Shown here: one piece after another, positions 46,352 through 54,043 of the stretch
Layout of the letters: every line of letters begins with the position of its first letter
How positions within the stretch are numbered: the stretch's first letter is position 1
Origin: Robiginitomaculum antarcticum DSM 21748
Lineage (GTDB): Bacteria > Pseudomonadota > Alphaproteobacteria > Caulobacterales > Maricaulaceae
NCBI RefSeq assembly: GCF_000365025.1
Contig: NZ_KB823011.1
Location: 186,001 to 250,000 of the forward strand
Length of the DNA stretch: 64,000 nucleotides
Direction of reading: 5' to 3'
Made by a program: the position numbers and the translations under genes
The notes under the pieces: model-generated
What the model saw: only the letters and a program-made list of their open reading frames with translations
The model's database searches: none
What the model was told of the DNA's origin: nothing

Positions 46352-47401
46352 ATGGAAAATATATTTGCTAATTTGAGTACGGCCGAGATCGTTCTTATTG
46401 TGTTGGCCTTGCTGCTTGGGCTAATCTTAGGGTGGCTCTTCTTTGGACGTAAAAGTCATGAGGGGGATCTCTCACGCGAAGGAGAAAGCGCCATTCAAAA
46501 CGAAGCTAGCGAATTGCGCGCGCGGGTGCGAGAGCTGGAGTCCGGAGTTAAATCCCGCGACACCGAGCTGGGCGAAATGCGCGGCAAACTTAAAGCCGCT
46601 GCTGCCGAGGGCGCTGCAGCCAGCGCGATTGCCTCTGCTTCAGATAATGACGCACCATCTGGTGATGATGATGCGACATACGCACTGGAATGGCGAAACC
46701 GCTATCTAGCTGCCCGCGTAAAATATCTTGAAGGTCGCGTATCTGATGGCGCAAAACCTGCAAAATCAAAGTCTGCGCCTAAAAAAGCAGCCGCTAAAAA
46801 ATCGTCGAGTAAAAAAGCGACTACGGCCAAAAAAGCGACTACGGCCAAAAAAGCGACCACTAAGACAGTGGCAACGGATGATGCACCTGTGAAACGGGGC
46901 CGCGGACGTCCTCGTAAAGATGCAAGCGCAAGCGCAACTGCAACGACGGCCAAACCAAAGACCAAGACTAAACCGAAAACCAAAACCAAAACTAAGGCCA
47001 AGGCCAAGACCAAGACGGCAACAGCAACAGGCGAGAAGCGCGGTCGCGGCCGTCCGCGTAAGACCCCTGTCAAGCCGGAAAAAGGCTCCCTTGAGTGGTA
47101 CCACGAAAATGTACAGCGTTATCACGGCACAGCCGCCAAGGCCGTTGTGAAATCTATCAAAACGCATTTAGGCGCTGCGATGGCAAGTCGCGACTCAGCC
47201 TTAGTCGCCTGTTCTGATTCAAAAGAAGTCGATACAGTCGTTAAAAATTGGTGCGTTGATAACCTTAAGCAAAGCAAAGACGCCGCTGAGGCCAATGTTG
47301 CCAGCGTTTGCGAAGAAATGAAGAAAGACCGGTTCAAAGACCGCGTCACGTTCTATTATTTATGCGCTAAAAATGCCCGCAAATTGAGCGCTATGAAATA
47401 G
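46352..47401 (+). CDS. Membrane-anchored AT-hook / lysine-rich protein with C-terminal DUF2853 domain
   Basis: 349 aa with an unusual layout. One transmembrane helix lies at about 9-30 (TAEIVLIVLALLLGLILGWLFFG). A charged, probably coiled-coil stretch spans about 45-80. A histone-H1/AlgP-like linker has KKATTAKKATT and KPKTKTKPKTKTKTK repeats at about 135-228. Two exact AT-hook cores RGRGRPRK are preceded by Lys (181-189 and 229-237). About 248-347 match the small alphaproteobacterial DUF2853 domain (YHENVQRYHG, SRDSALVACSDSKEV, KDRVTFYYLCAKNARKL), which normally stands alone at about 100 aa. AT-hooks bind the minor groove of AT DNA, so the protein could tether the nucleoid to the membrane. 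Function unproven; it ends at a strong terminator. Confidence 0.75.
   Translation: MENIFANLSTAEIVLIVLALLLGLILGWLFFGRKSHEGDLSREGESAIQNEASELRARVRELESGVKSRDTELGEMRGKLKAAAAEGAAASAIASASDNDAPSGDDDATYALEWRNRYLAARVKYLEGRVSDGAKPAKSKSAPKKAAAKKSSSKKATTAKKATTAKKATTKTVATDDAPVKRGRGRPRKDASASATATTAKPKTKTKPKTKTKTKAKAKTKTATATGEKRGRGRPRKTPVKPEKGSLEWYHENVQRYHGTAAKAVVKSIKTHLGAAMASRDSALVACSDSKEVDTVVKNWCVDNLKQSKDAAEANVASVCEEMKKDRFKDRVTFYYLCAKNARKLSAMK
46811..46858 (+). repeat. 18-bp tandem repeat inside the lysine-rich linker
   Basis: AAAAAAGCGACTACGGCC occurs twice in tandem (46811-46846), with the first 11 bases (AAAAAAGCGAC) of a third copy following; it encodes KKATTA repeats. Further short ACCAAGAC/AAAACCAAG repeats code KTKPKTKT at about 46950-47020. 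Slippage-prone; copy number may vary between strains. Confidence 0.75.
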
Positions 47402-47426
47402 CTTAGACTTGCATCACTTACAAATT

Positions 47427-47452
47427 AACCCCGCCTTGTGCGGGGTTTTTTA
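47427..47452 (+). terminator. Rho-independent terminator
   Basis: AACCCCGC, loop CTTGT, GCGGGGTT, then TTTTTATT; 26 bp after the DUF2853 gene. It isolates that gene from the lysis-like pair that follows. Confidence 0.9.
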
Positions 47453-47527
47453 TTGGCACTTTCAAGCTCTTATAGCATTCAATCGCAGATTAATCCCCGC
47501 CTTCTTCAGGCCGTCTATATTGGATGT

Positions 47528-47929
47528 GTGAAGCAAAACCCGAATATATCCGCTTGGCCATGGCCGCATTTTTCCCGAATTGAAGTAGCCTGCCGTCATT
47601 GCGGGCAAGGCTATTACTGGCCTGCATTTATGAACGCGTTGGAAGACTTACGCACACATATGGCCCGCCCGATCATTATCCACTCCGCCCACCGCTGCGC
47701 GTTACATAATGCGCGGGTCGGCGGCGCGCCTTTATCGCAGCATTTAAAACTCGCCGTGGATATTAGCCTTAAGAGGCATAATTTGCGTGATTTGGCCCGC
47801 ACAGCCCGCGGCGCAGGCTTTACCGGTTTTGGATTTTACACAACATTTTTACATCTGGATATGGGCCGGCCCCGTCACTGGTTTGGCGGCCTCGAAGCGA
47901 GAACATTATGGCAGACATACTTGGATTAG
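47528..47929 (+). CDS. M15-family peptidase (endolysin-like)
   Basis: About 133 aa from a GTG (VKQNPNISAWPW); the longer frame would start inside the preceding terminator. FSRIEVACRHCGQGYYW is the usual entry of M15A peptidases, then IIIHSAHRCALHNARVGGAPLSQHLKLAVDISL supplies His and Asp zinc ligands and FLHLDMG the last His. No signal peptide. Such D-Ala-D-Ala-type peptidases serve as phage or GTA endolysins. Its stop overlaps the following holin-like gene by 22 bp, supporting a lysis role. Confidence 0.8.
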   Translation: MKQNPNISAWPWPHFSRIEVACRHCGQGYYWPAFMNALEDLRTHMARPIIIHSAHRCALHNARVGGAPLSQHLKLAVDISLKRHNLRDLARTARGAGFTGFGFYTTFLHLDMGRPRHWFGGLEARTLWQTYLD

Positions 47930-48366
47930 GACTGGACGCCGCAGCCGGCGGTGCATTTGGGTTAATCGGGACGGCGCTGGGCCGCGTGGCGGGTTTTTTC
48001 GAGCGCCGCCAGACCCACGCCCAAGAGGTGCGGCAATGGTCACATGAACTCGCCCTGCATGAGCTCCAAATGAAAGCGCGGCAGCAAGAGACTGAAATGC
48101 AAATGGCTATCGAGGCGCAGCAGGGCAGTTGGGCGGGACTTGAAGCCTCTATTAATGCCGATAGAGCCTTGGGGCAGGGTAGCCAGTGGGTGGTCAATAC
48201 GCTGCGTCTGGTCCGTCCATCGCTAACACTGTTATTGTGGCTTATTACCGCCTATATTTTCGCGGTTACGAAACAGGACACCATTATCGAAGCCGCTGTT
48301 TTCGCGGCAACTGCGGCGACCCTATGGTGGTTTGGGGATCGCGCGCCCAAGCCAAGGTCAATGTAA
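47908..48366 (+). CDS. 3-TM holin-like protein (GTA/phage type)
   Basis: 152 aa. A glycine-rich amphipathic start (ILGLGLDAAAGGAFGLIGTALGRVAGFF) is followed by a long charged helix (HELALHELQMKARQQETEMQMAIEAQQGSWAGLEASINADRA) and two C-terminal transmembrane helices (LRPSLTLLLWLITAYIFAV-like and IIEAAVFAATAATLWWFG). This matches the layout of the three-helix holins linked to gene-transfer-agent release. Together with the M15 gene it makes a compact lysis cassette without structural phage genes nearby. A non-lytic membrane role cannot be excluded. Confidence 0.65.
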   Translation: MADILGLGLDAAAGGAFGLIGTALGRVAGFFERRQTHAQEVRQWSHELALHELQMKARQQETEMQMAIEAQQGSWAGLEASINADRALGQGSQWVVNTLRLVRPSLTLLLWLITAYIFAVTKQDTIIEAAVFAATAATLWWFGDRAPKPRSM

Positions 48367-48377
48367 GGCTAAATCGC

Positions 48378-49505
48378 CTATCCGCCGATATTACGGCTCA
48401 TAATCGTCATCATAATAATAATCATGAGAATGAGGATAACGAACAAATATAGGATAGCTGTCGTGTAGCTGGCGATAATCGTTTTGATCCAACCGCGCCC
48501 GAACATTCGCTTGAGACTGATCGGGAGATAGAAAATCAATATGAGCAATATGGATTGAGCGATCTTATTACCGGGGATTGTTGTGCTGAGAATAATGCCG
48601 ACAAAGATCAATAGAAACATGACGCCGTGAATATAGGCGGCGTGCACCAGATGATCGAATAGTAGCGCATCTTTTCCGCGAATAAATACTGCGCCGGACA
48701 ACATAGCCACAGGCAACATAAAGAATAATATGCGCGGCAGCCAGGTTTTGAGCCCGGTGTTCAGCGTAGCCGGATTACGGATGATCTGCGTTATAAAATC
48801 TGACATGTCATTTGCTGAAATTATACGCTCTTCACCGTTGACACTATTAATTGTAATGGTTCGGTCACCGCTGTCTTTTGTCCGAATTTTAAGGTTTGGA
48901 GTATCGACCTCATCATCTCCCCCATGGTTGAAAAAACCGCCGCTGACTTTTTCCCGGACAATATCGAAATCAAGCGTTTCATTTCGACGTTCGATGGCCG
49001 CGCGCGGTTCGAAAAAATGGGCTTTGAAGCCCATATCATAATCGTCGGCAGTCAATTCGGCAGCGGCTTTATTTTGCGTAGTATCGAGCTGCGTTAACGA
49101 CACTTCGAAACTGAAAATTTGCCGTCCCGTCAGGCTTAGAAAGCCAAATAGAATAATTGACATAAATATGTAGACGCGCACCGGCGAGGTCCAATGAGTG
49201 CGGCGGCCATTACAATATTCGCGGGCGACTTTACCGGGCCGTATAATCAGGTTCAGCCACGTGCGCCAAATCCGGTTTTCAAACGCAAAAAGCGATGTAA
49301 ACGCTTCCCAGCCCATACCGAAGATCGAACGTCGCAAATCATCATTTTTCTGGCCGCACTCTTTACAATATAGACCGACTATTGGCGCGCCGCAGGAGAA
49401 GCAATTTAGACTTTGATTATTGTCAGGAACACCATCGCCACTTAAAAGGTCACTGTCGGCTAAAACAGCAAGAGCAACGCCTTCTTCTAAGTGATCATCC
49501 GGCAT
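48378..49505 (-). CDS. DUF3667 membrane protein with N-terminal zinc ribbon
   Basis: 375 aa. CFSCGAPIVGLYCKECGQKN (about 36-55) is a four-cysteine zinc ribbon, then FENRIWRTWLNLIIRPGKVAREYCNGRRTHWTSPVRVYIFMS, the DUF3667 hallmark. One transmembrane helix follows at about 115-135, a periplasmic domain of about 130 residues, and three to four C-terminal helices (about 265-372). Function unknown; it may sense or transport. It converges with the holin gene (11 bp between stops). Confidence 0.82.
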   Translation of the reverse strand: MPDDHLEEGVALAVLADSDLLSGDGVPDNNQSLNCFSCGAPIVGLYCKECGQKNDDLRRSIFGMGWEAFTSLFAFENRIWRTWLNLIIRPGKVAREYCNGRRTHWTSPVRVYIFMSIILFGFLSLTGRQIFSFEVSLTQLDTTQNKAAAELTADDYDMGFKAHFFEPRAAIERRNETLDFDIVREKVSGGFFNHGGDDEVDTPNLKIRTKDSGDRTITINSVNGEERIISANDMSDFITQIIRNPATLNTGLKTWLPRILFFMLPVAMLSGAVFIRGKDALLFDHLVHAAYIHGVMFLLIFVGIILSTTIPGNKIAQSILLILIFYLPISLKRMFGRGWIKTIIASYTTAILYLFVILILMIIIMMTIMSRNIGG

Positions 49506-49616
49506 GATTTTCCAATTGTTCCCAAATCGCTATCGACAACGTCCCGCACGGGGTTTATGCAATTAGTTGCATAGCGTATAGCCTGTGCATAGGATAAAAC
49601 TATAGGGGAATGTGGC

Positions 49617-50411
49617 ATGTTTTCAAACAAGATCGTTGCCATAACAGGCGCGGCGGGCGGAATAGGCCTCGGTATCGCGAAGATGTTTGCCAATAATGGT
49701 GCGCGCGTCGCGCTGAGCGATTTGAAGGCCCCCGAAGCACAAGCTAAGGAATTGGGCGGCAAAGCCTATGTCTGCGATGTATCCAGCGAGGCGTCCGTAA
49801 CATCATTTATTGAGGCGGCAGAGGCCGACCTTGGCCCGATCGATATTTATATCTCTAATGCCGGGGTTGGTTTTGGCGACGGCCCGAACGGCGAAGTTGC
49901 GGGCGGTAGCAATAAAAGCTGGGAGACCAGCTGGCAGGTCAATGTCATGGGCAGCGTCTACGCAGTGCGCGACCTTGTCCCCAAATGGATTGAACGGGGA
50001 GGCGGACGTTTTGTCATTACCGCCAGCGCAGCGGGTCTGCTCAACCAAATTGGCAGCGCATCATATAGCGCGACAAAACACGCCGCTGTTGGCCTCGCTG
50101 AAGCGATTGCGATTGCGCATCGCGCGGATAATATTTTCGCGCACTGTATTTGCCCGCAATATGTGCGCAGTAATATGACAAAGGGTCAGAAATTTGCCGA
50201 AGAGAGCAAGGATGGATTGCTGGAGCCCAGCGATGTCGCCGCAGCACTAAAAAACGCTATTGCTAATGATGAATTTTTGGTTCTGTCACACCCTGTTGTG
50301 GGTGAATATTTCAAAGGCAAAGCGTCGGATTATAACCGCTATATTCACGGCATGGCGAAGCTGAAAAGCAAGATTGCAGCCGAAGATTTACCACTACAAA
50401 ACCAGGAGTAA
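49617..50411 (+). CDS. Short-chain dehydrogenase/reductase
   Basis: The 264-aa classical SDR has TGAAGGIG cofactor loop (residues 10-17), Asp for NAD preference in ALSDLK, the SNAGVG motif and catalytic Ser-Tyr-Lys in SASYSATKHA. First gene of a tight five-gene operon (2-bp gap to the next SDR). In the context of the downstream kinase and acyl-CoA dehydrogenase it may oxidise a hydroxyacyl intermediate. Substrate inferred from context only. Confidence 0.9.
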   Translation: MFSNKIVAITGAAGGIGLGIAKMFANNGARVALSDLKAPEAQAKELGGKAYVCDVSSEASVTSFIEAAEADLGPIDIYISNAGVGFGDGPNGEVAGGSNKSWETSWQVNVMGSVYAVRDLVPKWIERGGGRFVITASAAGLLNQIGSASYSATKHAAVGLAEAIAIAHRADNIFAHCICPQYVRSNMTKGQKFAEESKDGLLEPSDVAAALKNAIANDEFLVLSHPVVGEYFKGKASDYNRYIHGMAKLKSKIAAEDLPLQNQE

Positions 50412-50413
50412 TT

Positions 50414-51172
50414 ATGCCGCGTTTCGATTTTACTGACCAAGTTGTTCTTATCGCCGGAGCCAGCCGCGGTATTGGCGAAGCCATTGCCCACGGCTTTGCC
50501 GAACATGGCGCGCATGTTGTGTGCACATCACGCAAGGTTGAAGATTGTCAGAAAGTGGCTGACGCGATTATCACCAAAGGCGGAAAAGCCAGCGCGATGA
50601 CGCTTCATTTGGGTCAGCTGTCCGACCACAAAGATGTGCTTGAGAAAATCCAGAAAACCCATGGCCGCTTGGATCATGTTATAAATAACGGCGCGACCAG
50701 TCCGCATTTCGGACCGGCCCACGAGGCCAGCCCCGCCGCTTTTGATAAGACGTTTGAAGTGAATACGCGCGGGCCCTATTTTCTCGCGACCAGCGCTTTT
50801 AAAATGCTCAAAGAAAATGGCGGCGGGTCCATCGTAAATGTTGCCTCCATTGACGGCCTTCAGCCTGCGGAATTTCGCGTTATTTACGGCATGAGCAAAG
50901 CTGCCTTGATTGCGATGACGCAGGGTCTGGCCAAAGAATACAGCCAGTATGGCGTGCGCGTAAATGCACTTCTGCCCGGTTTTACAGATACAAAATTGGC
51001 CAGCGCGCTCAAAGACAACCCGGCGATGGATTTATACGTTAAAATGAATCTGGCGATTAAGCGTATGGCGCAGCCCGAGGAAATGGTCGGCGCAGTACTC
51101 TATATGACCTCAAAAGAAGCCAGCTATTACACAGGGCAGTGCATGATCGTTGATGGCGGAGCCGTTATTTAA
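50414..51172 (+). CDS. Short-chain dehydrogenase/reductase
   Basis: 252 aa. AGASRGIG loop (residues 14-21), HVVCTSRK (Arg after beta-2, compatible with NADP), VINNGATSP, catalytic Ser/Tyr/Lys in VASIDG and YGMSKAA, and C-terminal TGQCMIVDGGAVI. Second SDR of the operon; its stop overlaps the kinase start as TAATG. A beta-hydroxyacyl-CoA or acyl-thioester reductase role is plausible. Confidence 0.9.
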   Translation: MPRFDFTDQVVLIAGASRGIGEAIAHGFAEHGAHVVCTSRKVEDCQKVADAIITKGGKASAMTLHLGQLSDHKDVLEKIQKTHGRLDHVINNGATSPHFGPAHEASPAAFDKTFEVNTRGPYFLATSAFKMLKENGGGSIVNVASIDGLQPAEFRVIYGMSKAALIAMTQGLAKEYSQYGVRVNALLPGFTDTKLASALKDNPAMDLYVKMNLAIKRMAQPEEMVGAVLYMTSKEASYYTGQCMIVDGGAVI

Positions 51173-52245
51173 TGAGCAGGACAGGACAAAACGCGGCTGA
51201 TCCGGTTCGCAAGGGTGATGAATTTGACATCAAAGCCATGCATGAACAGCTCAGCAGTGAAATTGAGGGGCTGACTGGCCTGCCTGATGTACGCCAATAC
51301 CCCAGCGGCGCGTCCAATTTGACTTATGAGCTATCCTATCCGGATCGCACATTAGTCCTACGCCGTCCGCCTATGGGAACAAAGCCCAAAAGTGGTCATG
51401 ATATGTGGCGTGAATACCGCATCATGCGCGACCTAAAACCCGTTTTTGATGCCGTTCCGCCTGTGCTATATTATACTGATGACGAGAGTATCATCGGCGC
51501 GGAATTTTATGTCATGGACAAGGTTGCAGGCCCGCTTATCCATAATGAAATTCCCGAAGATTGGGATTGGGATGCTTCTGACGGGTCGAAGTTATGCGAT
51601 GAATTTTTCACTAAGCTTGTTGATCTTCATCAGGTGGATTTCAAAGCGGCAGGCCTCGCTGATTTCGGCAAACCCACAGGTTATATCCAGCGCCAAATTC
51701 AAGGCTGGAATCGCCGCTATGAGAAAGCGTGGACTCCTGACGTTGAAAAATTCGAAGACGTTCGCAAATGGCTGGATGATAACCGCCCCGCCAAAGAGAA
51801 CGGCCACGCCATTGTTCATGGCGATTTTCGCATTGATAACTGTATATTAAATGCTGACGATCCCCATAAAATATCAGCCATACTGGATTGGGAAATTAGT
51901 GCGTTGGGCGACCCATTGATGGATCTGGGCAATACGCTGGCTTATTGGATAGAGCCAAATGACCCGCCTTATATGCATATGATGGTGCGCCAACCCAGCC
52001 GCGCGCCGGGCATGATGACCCGCGCGCAGGTGGCTCAGTTTTACGCGCAGCGCACAGGGCATGATGTGTCTAATATTCCCTATTATTTTGTCTATGGCAT
52101 TTTCCGTCTGGCGGTCATCATTCAACAAATTTATTACCGCTATTATCACGGACAAACTGATAATGCTCGGTTCAAAGATTACGGGCAGATGACAAATCTG
52201 CTCGGCACACTCGCGCGAGAAAAAATTGCTTCCGGCAAATTGTAA
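51172..52245 (+). CDS. Aminoglycoside-phosphotransferase-fold kinase, ACAD10/11 kinase-like
   Basis: 357 aa APH-fold kinase: YPSGASNLTYELSYPDRTLVLRRPP (ATP lysine region), GAEFYVMDKVAG, catalytic loop IVHGDFRIDNCILN (about 221-234), and the metal motif LDWEISALGDPLMDLG. This subtype is the N-terminal part of human ACAD10/ACAD11 and the stand-alone LvaA-type kinases, which phosphorylate 4-hydroxyacyl-CoAs. The adjacent ACAD11-like dehydrogenase makes that role likely; true antibiotic resistance is unlikely. Confidence 0.85.
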   Translation: MSRTGQNAADPVRKGDEFDIKAMHEQLSSEIEGLTGLPDVRQYPSGASNLTYELSYPDRTLVLRRPPMGTKPKSGHDMWREYRIMRDLKPVFDAVPPVLYYTDDESIIGAEFYVMDKVAGPLIHNEIPEDWDWDASDGSKLCDEFFTKLVDLHQVDFKAAGLADFGKPTGYIQRQIQGWNRRYEKAWTPDVEKFEDVRKWLDDNRPAKENGHAIVHGDFRIDNCILNADDPHKISAILDWEISALGDPLMDLGNTLAYWIEPNDPPYMHMMVRQPSRAPGMMTRAQVAQFYAQRTGHDVSNIPYYFVYGIFRLAVIIQQIYYRYYHGQTDNARFKDYGQMTNLLGTLAREKIASGKL

Positions 52246-52257
52246 AGGACACTAGAT

Positions 52258-53508
52258 ATGACTGATATGAATCTTGGAATGAGCGAGCGCGTTAAGCCGC
52301 TGGTTGAAGCCGTACGCGATATAGTGCGTAATGAGATTATGCCGCTGGATGTGGAGTATCATCACGAGGTCGGTAAGCATCCGGATGGACGTTTTGCTTT
52401 TACAGACCGCCAGACTGAAATTCGCGAAAGCCTGAAAGCTAAAGCGCGCGAGCGCGGCCTGTGGAATTTTTGGCTGACGGATAGCGATAAGGGCTACGGA
52501 TTGTCGACGGTCGAATATGCCTATCTGGCCGAAGAAATGGGCTGGTGCACCCTTGCGGCGGAAATCTTTAACTGCGCCGCGCCGGACACAGGCAATATGG
52601 AAGTTTTAGAGCGTTATGGCGCGCAAGAGCACAAAGATGAATGGCTGGGCGGTCTACTTGACGGTAAAATCCGTAGCGCGTTCTTGATGACAGAGCCGGA
52701 TGTGGCCAGTTCCGACGCGACTAATCTGGATTTTTCGGCTGTTAAAGACGGCGATGAATGGGTCTTTAATGGTGAGAAATACTGGAGCTCGGGTGCCGGT
52801 GATCCGCGCTGCGCTGTTTATATCCTTATGGCCCGCACAGCGCCGCGCGATGGCGACATTCCGCGTCACAGTCAACATTCCATGTTCGCTATTCCCGCGG
52901 GACTTCCCGGGGTCACGATTTTGCGCGCCATGGAAGTCTTTGGTAATGACGATGCTCCGCATGGTCATATGCATATCCGGTTTGAAAATGTGCGCGTGCC
53001 GGCAAATGCCTTGCTGCTCGGCGAGGGCCGCGGTTTTGAAGTCTCCCAAGGCCGTCTCGGCCCCGGCCGTATTCACCATTGCATGCGCAGTGTCGGTCAA
53101 GCCGAACGCGCCTTAGAGCTGATGTGTAAACGCTCATTGAGCCGGACCGCCTTTGGCCGTCCTTTGGCTAAGCTGGGCGCAAATTACGATATCATTGCGC
53201 AGTGCCGTATTGAAATTGAGCAATCGCGTCTACTGTGCCTCAAAGCCGCATGGATGATGGATCAGGGCGATAAGCGCGCCGCTGCGCCATGGATCAGCCA
53301 AATTAAAGTGGCGGCGCCAAATATGGCCCTCAAAGTCATCGACGAAGCGATGCAAATGCATGGCGGCGTTGGCGTGTCTCAGGACACACCGCTGGCGGCC
53401 ATGTATGCCGGTATGCGCACGCTGCGCTTTGCCGATGGCCCCGACGCCGTTCACCGTATGCAGGTTGCGCGTAAAGAGCTTCGTCAATATACGAACCAGA
53501 AAACATAG
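52258..53508 (+). CDS. Acyl-CoA dehydrogenase, ACAD10/11-like
   Basis: 416 aa, full-length flavoprotein. MTEPDVASSDATNLDFS, YWSSGAGDPRC, RHSQHSMFAIPAGLPGVTILRAMEVFGNDD and LGEGRGFEVSQGRLGPGRIHHCMR are nearly the ACAD11 wording. The usual general-base Glu region (YEGT in ordinary dehydrogenases) reads ADGPDAVH, with Asp, as in ACAD10/11. These enzymes turn 4-phospho-acyl-CoA into the enoyl or 3-hydroxyacyl-CoA. 12 bp after the kinase gene. Confidence 0.9.
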   Translation: MTDMNLGMSERVKPLVEAVRDIVRNEIMPLDVEYHHEVGKHPDGRFAFTDRQTEIRESLKAKARERGLWNFWLTDSDKGYGLSTVEYAYLAEEMGWCTLAAEIFNCAAPDTGNMEVLERYGAQEHKDEWLGGLLDGKIRSAFLMTEPDVASSDATNLDFSAVKDGDEWVFNGEKYWSSGAGDPRCAVYILMARTAPRDGDIPRHSQHSMFAIPAGLPGVTILRAMEVFGNDDAPHGHMHIRFENVRVPANALLLGEGRGFEVSQGRLGPGRIHHCMRSVGQAERALELMCKRSLSRTAFGRPLAKLGANYDIIAQCRIEIEQSRLLCLKAAWMMDQGDKRAAAPWISQIKVAAPNMALKVIDEAMQMHGGVGVSQDTPLAAMYAGMRTLRFADGPDAVHRMQVARKELRQYTNQKT

Positions 53509-53524
53509 CTATTGGAGTTACCTT

Positions 53525-54010
53525 ATGCCGTCATTTGATGTTGTATCGGAAGTCGACCTCGCCGAGGTCGATAATGCCGTTCAAAACGTAACGCGTGAAA
53601 TATCGACGCGTTACGATTTCAAAGGCTCGTCCGCGCGTCTTGAGCATAAAGACGGCGTGCTGACCGTTCATGCCGATGACGAGCTCAAGCTCAAACAGAT
53701 GCACGAGATTATTCGCGGGCAGCTTAACAAGCGCGGGATAGAGCCGGGTATGCTCGATTATCAAAAGATCGAGCCGGCGACGGGCATGAGCGTTCGACAA
53801 AATATCAATGTCAAACAAGGCCTTGAAAAAGAGCTCGCGAAAAAAATTGTCAAAGATATCAAGACTGAAAAACTAAAGGTTCAAGTCTCTATTCAGGGCG
53901 AAGAGCTGCGCGTCTCCGGCAAGAAACGTGATGACCTTCAATCCGCCATGGCCTTTATGAAAGCCATGGGATTAGAGCAGCCTTTGCAGTTTAAGAACTT
54001 TAGAGACTAG
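53525..54010 (+). CDS. yajQ: YajQ family nucleotide-binding protein
   Basis: 161 aa from MPSFDVVSEVDLAEVDNAV, with GGAG at 53514-53517; the longer frame begins inside the dehydrogenase gene. Two ferredoxin-like RNA-binding folds with STRYDFKGS, RGIEPGMLDYQKIEPATG and QVSIQGEELRVSGKKRDDLQ motifs. Family members bind c-di-GMP or tRNA/nucleotides in vitro and may act as regulators. Last gene of the operon by position; functional link to 4-hydroxy-acid metabolism is not evident. Confidence 0.9.
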   Translation: MPSFDVVSEVDLAEVDNAVQNVTREISTRYDFKGSSARLEHKDGVLTVHADDELKLKQMHEIIRGQLNKRGIEPGMLDYQKIEPATGMSVRQNINVKQGLEKELAKKIVKDIKTEKLKVQVSIQGEELRVSGKKRDDLQSAMAFMKAMGLEQPLQFKNFRD

Positions 54011-54043
54011 GTTTAAACTAAGTTAAACTCAAATTGGTGGCCG

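Noticed and set aside
46811-47020. CRISPR-like or tandem repeat array
   Set aside because: The repeats are in frame and encode a lysine/threonine-rich linker; there are no spacers.
47528-48366. Prophage
   Set aside because: Only a lysis-like pair is present; no integrase, capsid, tail or attachment sites are seen.
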